Shown here piece after piece: positions 54,750-63,908 of a DNA stretch of 64,000 nt. Under the pieces are notes generated by a model that did not search any database, was not told the DNA's origin, and saw nothing but the letters and a program-made list of their open reading frames with translations. Positions within the stretch are counted from its first letter, which is position 1, and each line of letters begins with the position of its first letter. The translations under genes were made by a program, and so were the position numbers. Source of the stretch: an uncultured Bacteroidales bacterium (GTDB taxonomy: Bacteria > Bacteroidota > Bacteroidia > Bacteroidales > Paludibacteraceae); NCBI GenBank assembly GCA_946186915.1, contig CAMHOY010000004.1, forward strand, positions 93,000 to 156,999. The letters run 5' to 3'.

Positions 54750-56345
54750 TTATTGTATTTCACTCTGTTTTTGAACCACTTTCACTTCTGCACGACGGTC
54801 CAGAGGCAACTCATGGTTGATGTTCTCCTCGTTAGGAATGAGCGATCCGTGACCGATGACAATCACACGCTCTTTGTCTATGCCTTGACTGACAAGGAAC
54901 TTGGCGACAGCTTTCGCGCGGTTATATGCCAGTTTCTCGTTATGACGCCGTTGACCCTCCTCTGACGCGTGACCGTCGATGGCGATCTTCGCATCCGGCA
55001 CTTTGTTCAGCACACCTACAATCGATGCCAGGTAGTTCTTCGACTCCTCGCTTAACTGATGACTGTCGAAGTCGAAATAAATCTTATTGAATTTCTCCAC
55101 TTCTTCCGCCGCCTTTGCGATGTGCGCACGGGTCAGCGTGTCCACGCGTTCTGTAATAATGGTGTCATGACGCGGCAAGGTCTCCACCGTTGTGTCCTGA
55201 CGCGTGAAATAATCGAAATAATCGACGATCTCATGCTTGTCCGGCTTGATATAATGCCAGTGAACACCTACTTTGACACCCACCTCGAAAGGATGTGAAG
55301 CGGACGCGTTCGTAGTGGCGTACGCACCGGCGTACTCATCCATGAAATCGAATCGTGTGTCGCGCCATCCGATGTCGCGGCGCTCGGAGCTATTCGCGTT
55401 ATTCGCAACCACGTTGAAATAAGCACCCAGGAATAAATCAATCTGAGGTGTCAATGGCAGTAACCCTCCGAAATCCGCGAAGATAGCTACTTGCGGACGA
55501 ACACTTAAGGTCCCCTTCGACTGGGGTTCGTTGCGATAGTCCTTCGTGCCGAACTCATGCATGTTATTCAATGTCAAATCCCAGGCAGGGTAATAAGCCG
55601 AGTGCGTAATCTCACCTTCCAATACACGGTATTTCTTTGATACCGAGAACGAAGGTGCAACACCGACAGCCATGAAGATACGACCCTTCCAGTCGTCTTC
55701 TTTGTATTGGAACTGCAGCGAGATAGGAATGCCTAAGTTATGAATGGTCTCGCGCTCACGCCACCTGCGGACCGATGCCGTATGATAGTAGTTCTGCTCG
55801 GTGTCCGAGTCCACTAACGGATTGCCGTTAGCGTACTGTGTCCATACATAATCACCGCCTATGTGCGCCATCGACGTGTAGTTGGTGAACCATAAACCGG
55901 CGCCTACACCGAAGTTAGGATGGAAGAAATACGCGTATTGTAACTGCAGCAACGCACTGAACGAACCGTTCACGTGGTTCTCTGCTCCGCGTAACTGATA
56001 ACCCAGACTACCGTAACCCAAACCGACATGCGCCTCGATATAATGCCAGCGGCGGTCGGTGGAGTCGGTCTTGATAACCTCCTCACGCTGCTTCGCTACG
56101 CTGTCCGGAGTGTACGCAATACTCGTCAGGGTGTCCGTGAAATAATGAATGGTGGTAACTTCAACGCGAACCAGACTGTCCGGCGTCTTCTGTAATTCAG
56201 GCGTGTCTTCCGTGGCAAAACGCTGTTCCCTCACTTCCGTGCGTTCCGGTGCCTCACTCGTACGCAATATACGAACGGTGTCTGTCTGCGCCATGAGTGC
56301 AAGAGGAAAACAAAAAGCCACTGCCAATGACCATAAGTGTTTCAT
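54750..56345 (-). CDS. OmpA-family outer-membrane protein
   Basis: IYFDFDSHQLSEESKNYLASIVGVLNKVPDAKIAIDGHASEEGQRRHNEKLAYNRAKAVAKFLVSQGI. Confidence 0.93.
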   Translation of the reverse strand: MKHLWSLAVAFCFPLALMAQTDTVRILRTSEAPERTEVREQRFATEDTPELQKTPDSLVRVEVTTIHYFTDTLTSIAYTPDSVAKQREEVIKTDSTDRRWHYIEAHVGLGYGSLGYQLRGAENHVNGSFSALLQLQYAYFFHPNFGVGAGLWFTNYTSMAHIGGDYVWTQYANGNPLVDSDTEQNYYHTASVRRWRERETIHNLGIPISLQFQYKEDDWKGRIFMAVGVAPSFSVSKKYRVLEGEITHSAYYPAWDLTLNNMHEFGTKDYRNEPQSKGTLSVRPQVAIFADFGGLLPLTPQIDLFLGAYFNVVANNANSSERRDIGWRDTRFDFMDEYAGAYATTNASASHPFEVGVKVGVHWHYIKPDKHEIVDYFDYFTRQDTTVETLPRHDTIITERVDTLTRAHIAKAAEEVEKFNKIYFDFDSHQLSEESKNYLASIVGVLNKVPDAKIAIDGHASEEGQRRHNEKLAYNRAKAVAKFLVSQGIDKERVIVIGHGSLIPNEENINHELPLDRRAEVKVVQKQSEIQ

Positions 56346-56389
56346 GGTGGTATGTTATTTATTGTTTGTTAAGTTTGTCTTTTTTTTAG

Positions 56390-56461
56390 TGACCCGCCCG
56401 AGAATCGAACTCGGATTTGAGCTTTAGGAGAGCCCCGTTCTATCCATTGAACTAGCAGGTC
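56390..56461 (-). tRNA. tRNA-Arg (anticodon CCT)
   Basis: GACCTGCTAGTTCAATGGATAGAACGGGGCTCTCCTAAAGCTCAAATCCGAGTTCGATTCTCGGGCGGGTCA; 7-bp acceptor GACCTGC/GCGGGTC; loop CTCCTAA. Confidence 0.92.
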
Positions 56462-56472
56462 CTTTCATTCTT

Positions 56473-57189
56473 TCACCTTTCGCACCTGCTCGGGAACTCC
56501 CCGTACTCTTCGAACGTGTAGTTCAAAAAGTCATTCATCGGTTTGCCCGCTGCGGCGATCTCGGTGATACGGTCGATAAAATCAGGTGCGCTCACCTCTT
56601 TGTCCGTCAGCGGTGTGCTGAACGTGTACGTCTTATGCTTCAACCAATCGGCATGCACGAAGTTCGGATCAAAACCTGCCGGCACTTTCTTCAAAGCACC
56701 CCACATGTAGTCAAAGTCCTGCCCGAAATACTTCTGCCACCTCGGCGCGGCCATGATTGCCTCTACCTCCTCGTAGTTGGCTTCTATCTCCTTCCGCAAT
56801 GCGTCTAACAACTCTTTTCCCGGATCCCATATACCTCCGGCGAACATGCACTGACCGGGTTGGATATGTACGTAATAACCGCCGCGCATCGATTTCTTAC
56901 CCCATGTCTTCGGCTTACCCGGCACTCCTGCCGCAGGAAAGACACCGAACCACTCTTTATACGGACGCTTGTCATGCGAAAAGCGCACGTCGCGGTAGAT
57001 ACGCCAGATACAGTCTTTGGGTTGCAACACCGCCAGACTCGGATCCAACTCAGACAGACGCTTGATATACTCCGCACTGAATTCCACGAAACGGGCATGG
57101 CACTCCTGGTACCAGGCTTTGTTTTCGGTAAACCACTCGCGGTTGTTATTCACCGCCAACTCCTTCAAAAATCGTAGTATCTCCTTCAT
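56473..57189 (-). CDS. DUF2461-family protein
   Basis: FLKELAVNNNREWFTENKAWY, RIYRDVRFSHDKRPYKEWFGVF, GGYYVHIQPGQCMFAGGIW. Confidence 0.88.
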   Translation of the reverse strand: MKEILRFLKELAVNNNREWFTENKAWYQECHARFVEFSAEYIKRLSELDPSLAVLQPKDCIWRIYRDVRFSHDKRPYKEWFGVFPAAGVPGKPKTWGKKSMRGGYYVHIQPGQCMFAGGIWDPGKELLDALRKEIEANYEEVEAIMAAPRWQKYFGQDFDYMWGALKKVPAGFDPNFVHADWLKHKTYTFSTPLTDKEVSAPDFIDRITEIAAAGKPMNDFLNYTFEEYGEFPSRCER

Positions 57190-57232
57190 CCTCAAATTAT
57201 AGTATATCTCTTAGCGCAGCATGCAAGCCCTT

Positions 57233-58096
57233 TCACCCGTTCAACTTTACCATGCATCGTTCCAACGATGCCATCCAATGCGGTATCTCCACGCCGAATG
57301 TCTTCTTGAACTTCGACTTGTCCAGCACGCTGTAATGCGGGCGCGGAGTCTTGTACGGATATTCTTCCGATAGTATCGGCCGAACATGACAACTCTCGAT
57401 ACCCGCCATCTCATGAATGGCTATCGTGAAATCATACCAGGAACAAACACCCTCGTTCGTGAAATGATAGATACCCGGGTGCCATACGGGCGACTCGATC
57501 ACCGTGAAGATGGCCCATGCCAAGTCCGCCGCGTAGGTCGGTGTACCGATCTGGTCAAACACTACTCCCAACTGCTCTTTCTCACGACCTAACTTGATCA
57601 TCGTCTTCACGAAGTTATTGCCGAAAGACGAGTACAACCATGCCGTGCGTAATATCACCGCTTCCGGACAAGCCGCCAAAAGACGTTTCTCGCCTTCATA
57701 CTTAGTCCGGCCGTAAGCCGTGCGCGGAGCTACAGGGTCGGTCTCGCGGCAAGGAACATGCTCGTCACCCGCAAAGACATAATCGGTGCTCACATGGATG
57801 ACTTTCACTCCCTGATTGCCTAACACGCCTAAGGCGTCCGCATTGATCTTCATCGCCGTCGCCTCGTCCTCTTCCGCCTTGTCAACATTCGTGTACGCCG
57901 CGCAGTTGACAATCAGGTCGATGCCGTGCGCCTCAATGAAAGCACGCACTGCCGCCGCGTCGGTGATATCCAGCACTTGGGTGTCAGCTGACTCGATCAC
58001 GTCCGTGAAGCAATACCGATGTCTCGGGTGCTCCTTACTCAGCACTCGCATCTCATTGCCCAACTGGCCATTACTCCCTGTTACTAAGATATTCAT
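57233..58096 (-). CDS. rfbD: dTDP-4-dehydrorhamnose reductase
   Basis: ILVTGSNGQLGNEMR, NCAAYTNVDKAEED, VSTDYVFAG. Confidence 0.95.
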   Translation of the reverse strand: MNILVTGSNGQLGNEMRVLSKEHPRHRYCFTDVIESADTQVLDITDAAAVRAFIEAHGIDLIVNCAAYTNVDKAEEDEATAMKINADALGVLGNQGVKVIHVSTDYVFAGDEHVPCRETDPVAPRTAYGRTKYEGEKRLLAACPEAVILRTAWLYSSFGNNFVKTMIKLGREKEQLGVVFDQIGTPTYAADLAWAIFTVIESPVWHPGIYHFTNEGVCSWYDFTIAIHEMAGIESCHVRPILSEEYPYKTPRPHYSVLDKSKFKKTFGVEIPHWMASLERCMVKLNG

Positions 58097-58102
58097 TTTA
58101 TT

Positions 58103-58134
58103 ACGATATAACGATATTACGTAATTACGATATT
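58103..58134. repeat. octamer array ACGATATA ACGATATT ACGTAATT ACGATATT
   Basis: 8-bp period, fills the rfbC-rfbD gap. Confidence 0.88.
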
Positions 58135-58683
58135 TCAAAATGGCGAATCAAATTCTGCCATTTTAGGATGTCTTTTGTCCTTCTCGCTGATAATGCGCAA
58201 CTCTGCCGGTATTTGCCAATCAATCGCCAGGTCCGGATCGCTCAGCAATAGGCCGCCGTCCGCTTCCGGATGATAGAGGTTGTCGCATTTATACGTGAAG
58301 ATAGCCTGGTTGCTCAGCACCGAGAATCCGTGCGCAAAACCGCGCGGAATGAAGAACTGCCGTTTGTTCTCTTCGCTCAACTCCACGCTGTACCACTGTC
58401 CGAAAGTGGGACTGCCTTTTCGTAAATCTACGGCAACATCCAATACGCGCCCTACTGTGCAGCACACTAATTTCGCCTGGCTGTAAGGGGGGAGTTGAAA
58501 ATGCAGACCGCGCACTACACCATACGTGGAGCAGGACTGGTTGTCCTGAACGAAATGGGCATCGATACCGGCCTCAAGATAACGCTGCTCGTTGTACGTC
58601 TCCACAAAATATCCGCGCGCATCGCGAAAAACCTGGGGCTCCAGAATCAGTAATCCCTCAATAGGTGTTTTGATGATCTTCAT
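58135..58683 (-). CDS. rfbC: dTDP-4-dehydrorhamnose 3,5-epimerase
   Basis: GLLILEPQVFRDARGYFVETYN, QDNQSCSTYGVVRGLHFQLPPYSQAKLV. Confidence 0.95.
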   Translation of the reverse strand: MKIIKTPIEGLLILEPQVFRDARGYFVETYNEQRYLEAGIDAHFVQDNQSCSTYGVVRGLHFQLPPYSQAKLVCCTVGRVLDVAVDLRKGSPTFGQWYSVELSEENKRQFFIPRGFAHGFSVLSNQAIFTYKCDNLYHPEADGGLLLSDPDLAIDWQIPAELRIISEKDKRHPKMAEFDSPF

Positions 58684-58703
58684 AGTGTAAATTTAAAAAA
58701 GCG

Positions 58704-58737
58704 GACAAATGTACTGCTTTTTTTTGATATATGCAAG
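58704..58737 (-). promoter_or_regulatory. Bacteroidetes-type promoter for rfbC
   Basis: Reverse complement CTTGCATATATCAAAAAAAAGCAGTACATTTGTCC. Confidence 0.75.
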
Positions 58738-58758
58738 TATTTGTATATTTTTATACAA

Positions 58759-58793
58759 AAAAGTCCCGCAAATACAGTGATCTGCGGGACTTT
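58759..58793 (-). terminator. intrinsic terminator downstream of LRR genes
   Basis: AAAGTCCCGCA...TGCGGGACTTT stem; minus-strand T tract. Confidence 0.85.
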
Positions 58794-58810
58794 CTTTCTG
58801 AAATAAATGC

Positions 58811-60838
58811 TTATCGGATCTCTTGTCCGGTTAACGTAAACACGCTATCTCCGCGGCGAATCAGAAGTTGGCCATTAAGGAGATATTTCGTTTCGGAATG
58901 ACCGGAAACATCGGTGTCTTCTATTCCTGCCGGCTTCGCTTCGGGATTGTCCGGAATGATGGGCGGCGTGGGGATGATTTCATTACCTCCGCCTTTGACA
59001 TCGTCTCCCGGGTAACCCGTCGTCGCAAAGTCTCCGAAATAGACATGTATAGGTTTCTGCTCTTCGTCCAATGCACATAGTACATAGTTGTAACGCGAGG
59101 CCTTTTCAAGGCCTGTGACCAGGAAACTCAGCGTAAACGGCAGGCTGCTTTCCGATTGACTTGACGGTGCTTTTCTGCCCGGCATAGAGAAAGCAATTCC
59201 GAGAAGCTGCCCCGTTGGACCCAGAGTTAACTTGCAGAACACCGCGCCGTCCTTATAGATATCTATCTGATAACTGTGCGCCGCGCTGTCCGTCGGCCAT
59301 GTGAATGTGGCGGTCGTCTGTCCCGGATCGACCGTCACTGTTTTCTGTATCATAGCCGAGTCGGGTACATCGCTCATGCGGAACCTGCCCCAATAGGGGT
59401 GCTCGCTGTACAACTTGCGGCTGTCCGGTAATACACTCAGCCATGCACTGTCCGGGATATCCGCCAGTGTTCCTTCGCTTACCGCCGGAGGGGTAGCTGC
59501 CCATACTACGATATGCGTGACGGCGCTGTCACCCTTGAAGGCATTATCTCCGATGAGAACGACGTTTTTACCGATACTCAACTCCTTGAGACCGCTCCAG
59601 TTCTCAAACGCATTCGTGCCGATGGAGATTACCTTGTCGGGAATAACGAGGCTGTCCTGCAACTTAATCCCCGAAAAAGCACTACCGCCAATCATCGTCA
59701 GTTCGGTCGGCAACACGACCGAGTCTAAGTTTGAGCATCCTGCGAAAGCATTATCCCCGATCGTGGTGATACCCTCAGGCATCTCTACCCGCGTCAGCGC
59801 TGAACATCCGCTGAAGGTGGAAGAATTGATGGCTTTCACTTTCTCCGGAATGGTGATATGCTTGATTTTCGTGCAGCCCTTGAAGGCCTCCTGGTGAATA
59901 GCCGTCAGCGTGGAGGGCAGGAGTACCGTGTCCAGTTGGTTGTTTCCCGAGAAAGCACCCGCGCCGATATATTGGCACCCTTCCGGCAGTTCCACTTTCT
60001 TCATCCGTACCTGCTGGCACAGCTTGGCGGGCACAAACTCCACATCCGGGCCGAAGATAAAATCGCCCCTCCAGTAGCAGTAGTTATTATAAAACACGGA
60101 CGAAGAAGCCGGCGGGTTTTTGGCGTTCCAGACAATCACAGGGCTATTGTGGAGACACCACGAGATCTGTTTGCTGGACCGGAATGTGACCGGGAAGAAC
60201 AACGTGTCCCTAAGCGGAATAGTGGCTACATCGTTCGGATCGTAAGCTTCAGGGCTGCCGTCAAAAATGCTGCCGTCGATCACCTCCAGACAATCCGACC
60301 AGCGGACAGAATTTAAGCGATAGCAGTTCTGGAAGGCCATCTGACCGATATACTTGACCCCTTTGCCCAAATCGCACTTCACCATCGTCGTACAATTACT
60401 AAAAGCGAATTGTTCAACCGTATCTACCGAGTTAGGCAACTTGACCTCTTTCAGCTTGTAGCATTTCTCAAACATATACTCAGGTATCTTCGTCACGCCT
60501 TCCGGTATCTCGCATTCCGTCAGGTTCCACCAGTCGCGGAATATCGCACCGCTGAACCCCGTCAACCCTTCCGGCAACGAAATCGTCTTGGCGGAATTGT
60601 ACGGATAGTACGTCTTGTAATCCGTGGACCACGACGAAGCCTGCAGCACCTGTTTGTTCCACCAGAGGCTGTCCACTGTGTTCTTCAACTCGCCGTACCC
60701 CTCAATGGTCATGTGAGCCGTTTCCGTGTCATAACTCCACGTCAGATGTTCCCCGCACACACCCTCATACACGGTTGCACGGCTCATTCCGGCTATAAAC
60801 ACCAGACATACAATCAATAATAAGTACTGCCTTTTCAT
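58811..60838 (-). CDS. BspA-like leucine-rich-repeat (LRR_5) surface protein
   Basis: CGEHLTWSYDTETAHMTIEGYGEL; repeated IGDNAFAGCSNLDSVVLPTELTMIGGSAFSG; C-term GIEDTDVSGHSETKYLLNGQLLIRRGDSVFTLTGQEIR. Confidence 0.92.
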   Translation of the reverse strand: MKRQYLLLIVCLVFIAGMSRATVYEGVCGEHLTWSYDTETAHMTIEGYGELKNTVDSLWWNKQVLQASSWSTDYKTYYPYNSAKTISLPEGLTGFSGAIFRDWWNLTECEIPEGVTKIPEYMFEKCYKLKEVKLPNSVDTVEQFAFSNCTTMVKCDLGKGVKYIGQMAFQNCYRLNSVRWSDCLEVIDGSIFDGSPEAYDPNDVATIPLRDTLFFPVTFRSSKQISWCLHNSPVIVWNAKNPPASSSVFYNNYCYWRGDFIFGPDVEFVPAKLCQQVRMKKVELPEGCQYIGAGAFSGNNQLDTVLLPSTLTAIHQEAFKGCTKIKHITIPEKVKAINSSTFSGCSALTRVEMPEGITTIGDNAFAGCSNLDSVVLPTELTMIGGSAFSGIKLQDSLVIPDKVISIGTNAFENWSGLKELSIGKNVVLIGDNAFKGDSAVTHIVVWAATPPAVSEGTLADIPDSAWLSVLPDSRKLYSEHPYWGRFRMSDVPDSAMIQKTVTVDPGQTTATFTWPTDSAAHSYQIDIYKDGAVFCKLTLGPTGQLLGIAFSMPGRKAPSSQSESSLPFTLSFLVTGLEKASRYNYVLCALDEEQKPIHVYFGDFATTGYPGDDVKGGGNEIIPTPPIIPDNPEAKPAGIEDTDVSGHSETKYLLNGQLLIRRGDSVFTLTGQEIR

Positions 60839-60878
60839 AAGTGTATATATTTAATTCGTTTTTCGCGATCCGTAATTC

Positions 60879-63146
60879 TTATTGGGCGATTTTATTCCCT
60901 CGTACATCGTACATCCGTCCTTCGTAAATCAGATAAATCTGTCCGTCGCGGATGATTTTCGTACAGGGTACATGGTCACTTTGTATATTTTCCATTCCTG
61001 TCGGTGTTGGATTGCCGAGCGTCTTGAACGAACCGGAAGTGGAATAAAGCTCGGTTTCATCGGCATCGGAAGCCGTGAGAGTGAACCAGTAATCGGTGTT
61101 TTCATCCAAGCCGTTGTACCGGAAAGAGAAAGAGTCGCTTTCCTTCTCTTGCGGCAGACGCGCAGGGGCATGTTTAGAGAAGTTGATCTCAACGAGCTGG
61201 CCCATGGTATTGAATGTCAGCGTACAAATCTTCTCCGTCCGCTCCTCGTTCGCCCAGATGATGAGAGTATAGTAAGTGGCACCTTCCACGGCCGGCCATG
61301 TGAACTGCACGCTGTGCTCATCTGGTTCTGTGGTCACTTCCTGATTCTGCTCATCTTGCTCCATCAAAGTATTGTCCACTTGGATGTTAAAGCCCCTCCA
61401 GATGCTGTTGGCACGGTAGATTTCCGCCAGCGAATCACAGGGCACCAAAAGGACTGTTTGCGCTTGATTGAGCAGATTGAAAGGATTGCCCTGCGTCGCA
61501 GGAACCGACATCATCGGCGCTACGATCGTATCAAGCAGCGGGGTGTCATCGTTCCCCAAGTAATAGCCGCCGAACAACTCGTTCTCAATTTGACTCAATC
61601 CTTTCGGCAATACCAGTTTACGAAGATTCACCGCTCTGAGCGAAGAAGAACGCAAGGTGTTTACTTCTTCCGGTAGCACGAACTCCTCTCCGTCATGCTT
61701 GCACGGATAGAGCGCCAACGCCGTCGTGTCTGCCGAATAGAGCACCCCGTCTATCGCGCGGAAATGCGCGTTGGCTTTCGGCATCCGGATGTACCATAGT
61801 GCGGGACATTTATGGAAAGCATAAGCGCCTATCTCTCTGAGATTGTCGCCTATCTCAATGATTTCCAGGTTATTGCAGATTCGGAATTGTCCTTTACCGA
61901 TCATGTGACTGTTGATGACCGCCTTCTTGAGTTTCGGACTGTCGGCAAATACCTGTTCACCCATCTGTTTAAGCGAGGAAGGTATCGTTACCTGCTCCAT
62001 GGAATAAGAGCGGTAGAATGCCTCGTCGCCTATTTCTTCCACCGTTTCAGGTATGACATAATGTCTGTTGCTGTCATACTTCCCAAGGCTGTTGGCCTCG
62101 AAAGCGTATTCGCCGATAGAGCGCACGTTGGTCATGGTCAGATCAACTGCGGAAACAGAGAAAGCACTGGCAGCAACATGCACGACACTTTCCGGCAAAG
62201 TGTAAGCGGCATTTATTGCCGCCGGACAACATATTACGGTATCCATGTTGATACTCATAAGCATGTTGTTCCATGTAGTGTAGTGCGTGTTGCCTTCCGC
62301 AACGGAGATTTTCCGTAATGATCCACCAAAAATTGCCCCGGGAGTAACATATTCCAACGAAGCCGGTAGATGGAGCGTTTTAATAACAGCATTGAGACTG
62401 AACATCAGTCCGTAGTGTTCAATACGCTTCACGCCTTCCGGGATGGTAAGGCTCGTAATTTTTGTACAGCCGTAGAATGCACTCTTGTAAATCACCTGAA
62501 TGCCCGCAGGTATCGTGTAGGCACCTTGGTAACTATCCGGCATCAACACAAACAGGCTGTCGTTGTAAATGGGATCTTGAAGTGCAGGTAGGTTATAGAA
62601 AGACCACGAGGTCAGCGACTTCACCGAATTAGCAAGGTGTACGCGTTGCAAATTGGGCATCTGTTCAAATGAACGTTGCTCAATATACGTCACGCCTTCC
62701 GGCACGCGGAACTCAATGAGTCCTGCCTTCAAGAACGCCTCAAAAGGAATCTCTGTAATCGTACTGTCCGGAATGATACAGGAGGTAAGCATCGTGCATC
62801 TAAGAAATGCATTTTTGCCTAAATTACGCAGGGTTTGTGGCAAGACAATAGATGTCAGTTGATTGCAATCGGCAAAAGCATCGTCTGCCATACTCGTAAC
62901 CGCGTAATTCGAGCCCTCGTACGTCACTGTGTCAGTAATAACGATGTCACCAACGGCGGTACTACTACTCTGTACCGCTATTTGTGCCGTCATGGCTGTG
63001 TTGTCCAGCGTATAATAAACGCTGTCAACAAAAACCTTTTGCGCGTAGGCGCACGTTCCTTTTAATACTAACGCTGCGAAAAGCAGAACGAAAAACGTGA
63101 TTTTTCCCTTAGCCGCAAGGGCACGATTTAGTAAAAACTTTTTCAT
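60879..63146 (-). CDS. BspA-like leucine-rich-repeat (LRR_5) surface protein (paralog)
   Basis: LRR_5 repeats (ADDAFADCNQLTSIVLPQTLRNLGKNAFLRCTML); C-term GMENIQSDHVPCTKIIRDGQIYLIYEGRMYDVRGNKIAQ. Confidence 0.92.
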   Translation of the reverse strand: MKKFLLNRALAAKGKITFFVLLFAALVLKGTCAYAQKVFVDSVYYTLDNTAMTAQIAVQSSSTAVGDIVITDTVTYEGSNYAVTSMADDAFADCNQLTSIVLPQTLRNLGKNAFLRCTMLTSCIIPDSTITEIPFEAFLKAGLIEFRVPEGVTYIEQRSFEQMPNLQRVHLANSVKSLTSWSFYNLPALQDPIYNDSLFVLMPDSYQGAYTIPAGIQVIYKSAFYGCTKITSLTIPEGVKRIEHYGLMFSLNAVIKTLHLPASLEYVTPGAIFGGSLRKISVAEGNTHYTTWNNMLMSINMDTVICCPAAINAAYTLPESVVHVAASAFSVSAVDLTMTNVRSIGEYAFEANSLGKYDSNRHYVIPETVEEIGDEAFYRSYSMEQVTIPSSLKQMGEQVFADSPKLKKAVINSHMIGKGQFRICNNLEIIEIGDNLREIGAYAFHKCPALWYIRMPKANAHFRAIDGVLYSADTTALALYPCKHDGEEFVLPEEVNTLRSSSLRAVNLRKLVLPKGLSQIENELFGGYYLGNDDTPLLDTIVAPMMSVPATQGNPFNLLNQAQTVLLVPCDSLAEIYRANSIWRGFNIQVDNTLMEQDEQNQEVTTEPDEHSVQFTWPAVEGATYYTLIIWANEERTEKICTLTFNTMGQLVEINFSKHAPARLPQEKESDSFSFRYNGLDENTDYWFTLTASDADETELYSTSGSFKTLGNPTPTGMENIQSDHVPCTKIIRDGQIYLIYEGRMYDVRGNKIAQ

Positions 63147-63171
63147 GCGATTTTAAGTTTTAAAATTCGAT

Positions 63172-63205
63172 GCAAAATTACTGCTTTTCTTCGACATGCA
63201 CAAAT
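63172..63205 (-). promoter_or_regulatory. Bacteroidetes-type promoter embedded in the 3' end of the upstream CDS
   Basis: Reverse complement TTTGTGCATGTCGAAGAAAAGCAGTAATTTTGC. Confidence 0.65.
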
Positions 63206-63900
63206 TTGTCAGTTGTACGAGGAATTTTTGGCGGATTTGTAACTTCTTGAATATCAGGTGGTTGCAAATCTTGATTTTCAAAATAGTTGTACGCTCTCCG
63301 AAGAGGACTTGCGAACTCCCTCAAACGGGGACGAAAATCTATCGGTTCGAAGCTGATTTCCTCTATTTCGACCTCTTTTTCATTCGCTTTTTGTGCCTCC
63401 TCTTTTAACTGCCGATAAATAGCTACATACGTATATTGATAGAACCGCGAATAGGCCTTGAAACCTTCCTCCGGCTTGCCGCCGCACTTGAACACACGGA
63501 AATAATGCTGAAAGAACCGAATCCGCCATTCCAATCCCTCCGGGCTGTAATCCTTCTCCAACGCGTGAGCACGACGCTGAGCCGCCTTGATCATCTCACG
63601 GTTCGCCACACATGCCTCTGACCATTTCTTCGGAAAATGATACGTATATAACTCAAATAATCCGTCTCTAAATCGTGCCGGACGAACCACTATACGCTTC
63701 TTATATTTCTGACCCTCTTTCTCCAAATCCATAGCACCCCAAATCATGTCTATTCCAAGGTCTGCACGGAAATACTTCACACCCCGGGCATGAGGCGTGG
63801 AACCCGCAGGAAGAGACTCAAAAACAAATCCGCATCCCTTCATCCTGTCCATAATCCGACTTTTTAAATACTTTTCCATCTTTCTCTTCTCGCGCATCAT
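63178..63900 (-). CDS. hypothetical protein (no family recognised)
   Basis: 240-aa ORF MMREKRKMEKYLKSRIMDRMKGCGFVFESLPAGSTPHARG... Confidence 0.6.
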   Translation of the reverse strand: MMREKRKMEKYLKSRIMDRMKGCGFVFESLPAGSTPHARGVKYFRADLGIDMIWGAMDLEKEGQKYKKRIVVRPARFRDGLFELYTYHFPKKWSEACVANREMIKAAQRRAHALEKDYSPEGLEWRIRFFQHYFRVFKCGGKPEEGFKAYSRFYQYTYVAIYRQLKEEAQKANEKEVEIEEISFEPIDFRPRLREFASPLRRAYNYFENQDLQPPDIQEVTNPPKIPRTTDKFVHVEEKQ

Positions 63901-63908
63901 TGCGCGAG

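Noticed and set aside
60882-61676. 264-aa plus ORF opposite LRR gene
   Set aside because: Shadow ORF without motifs.
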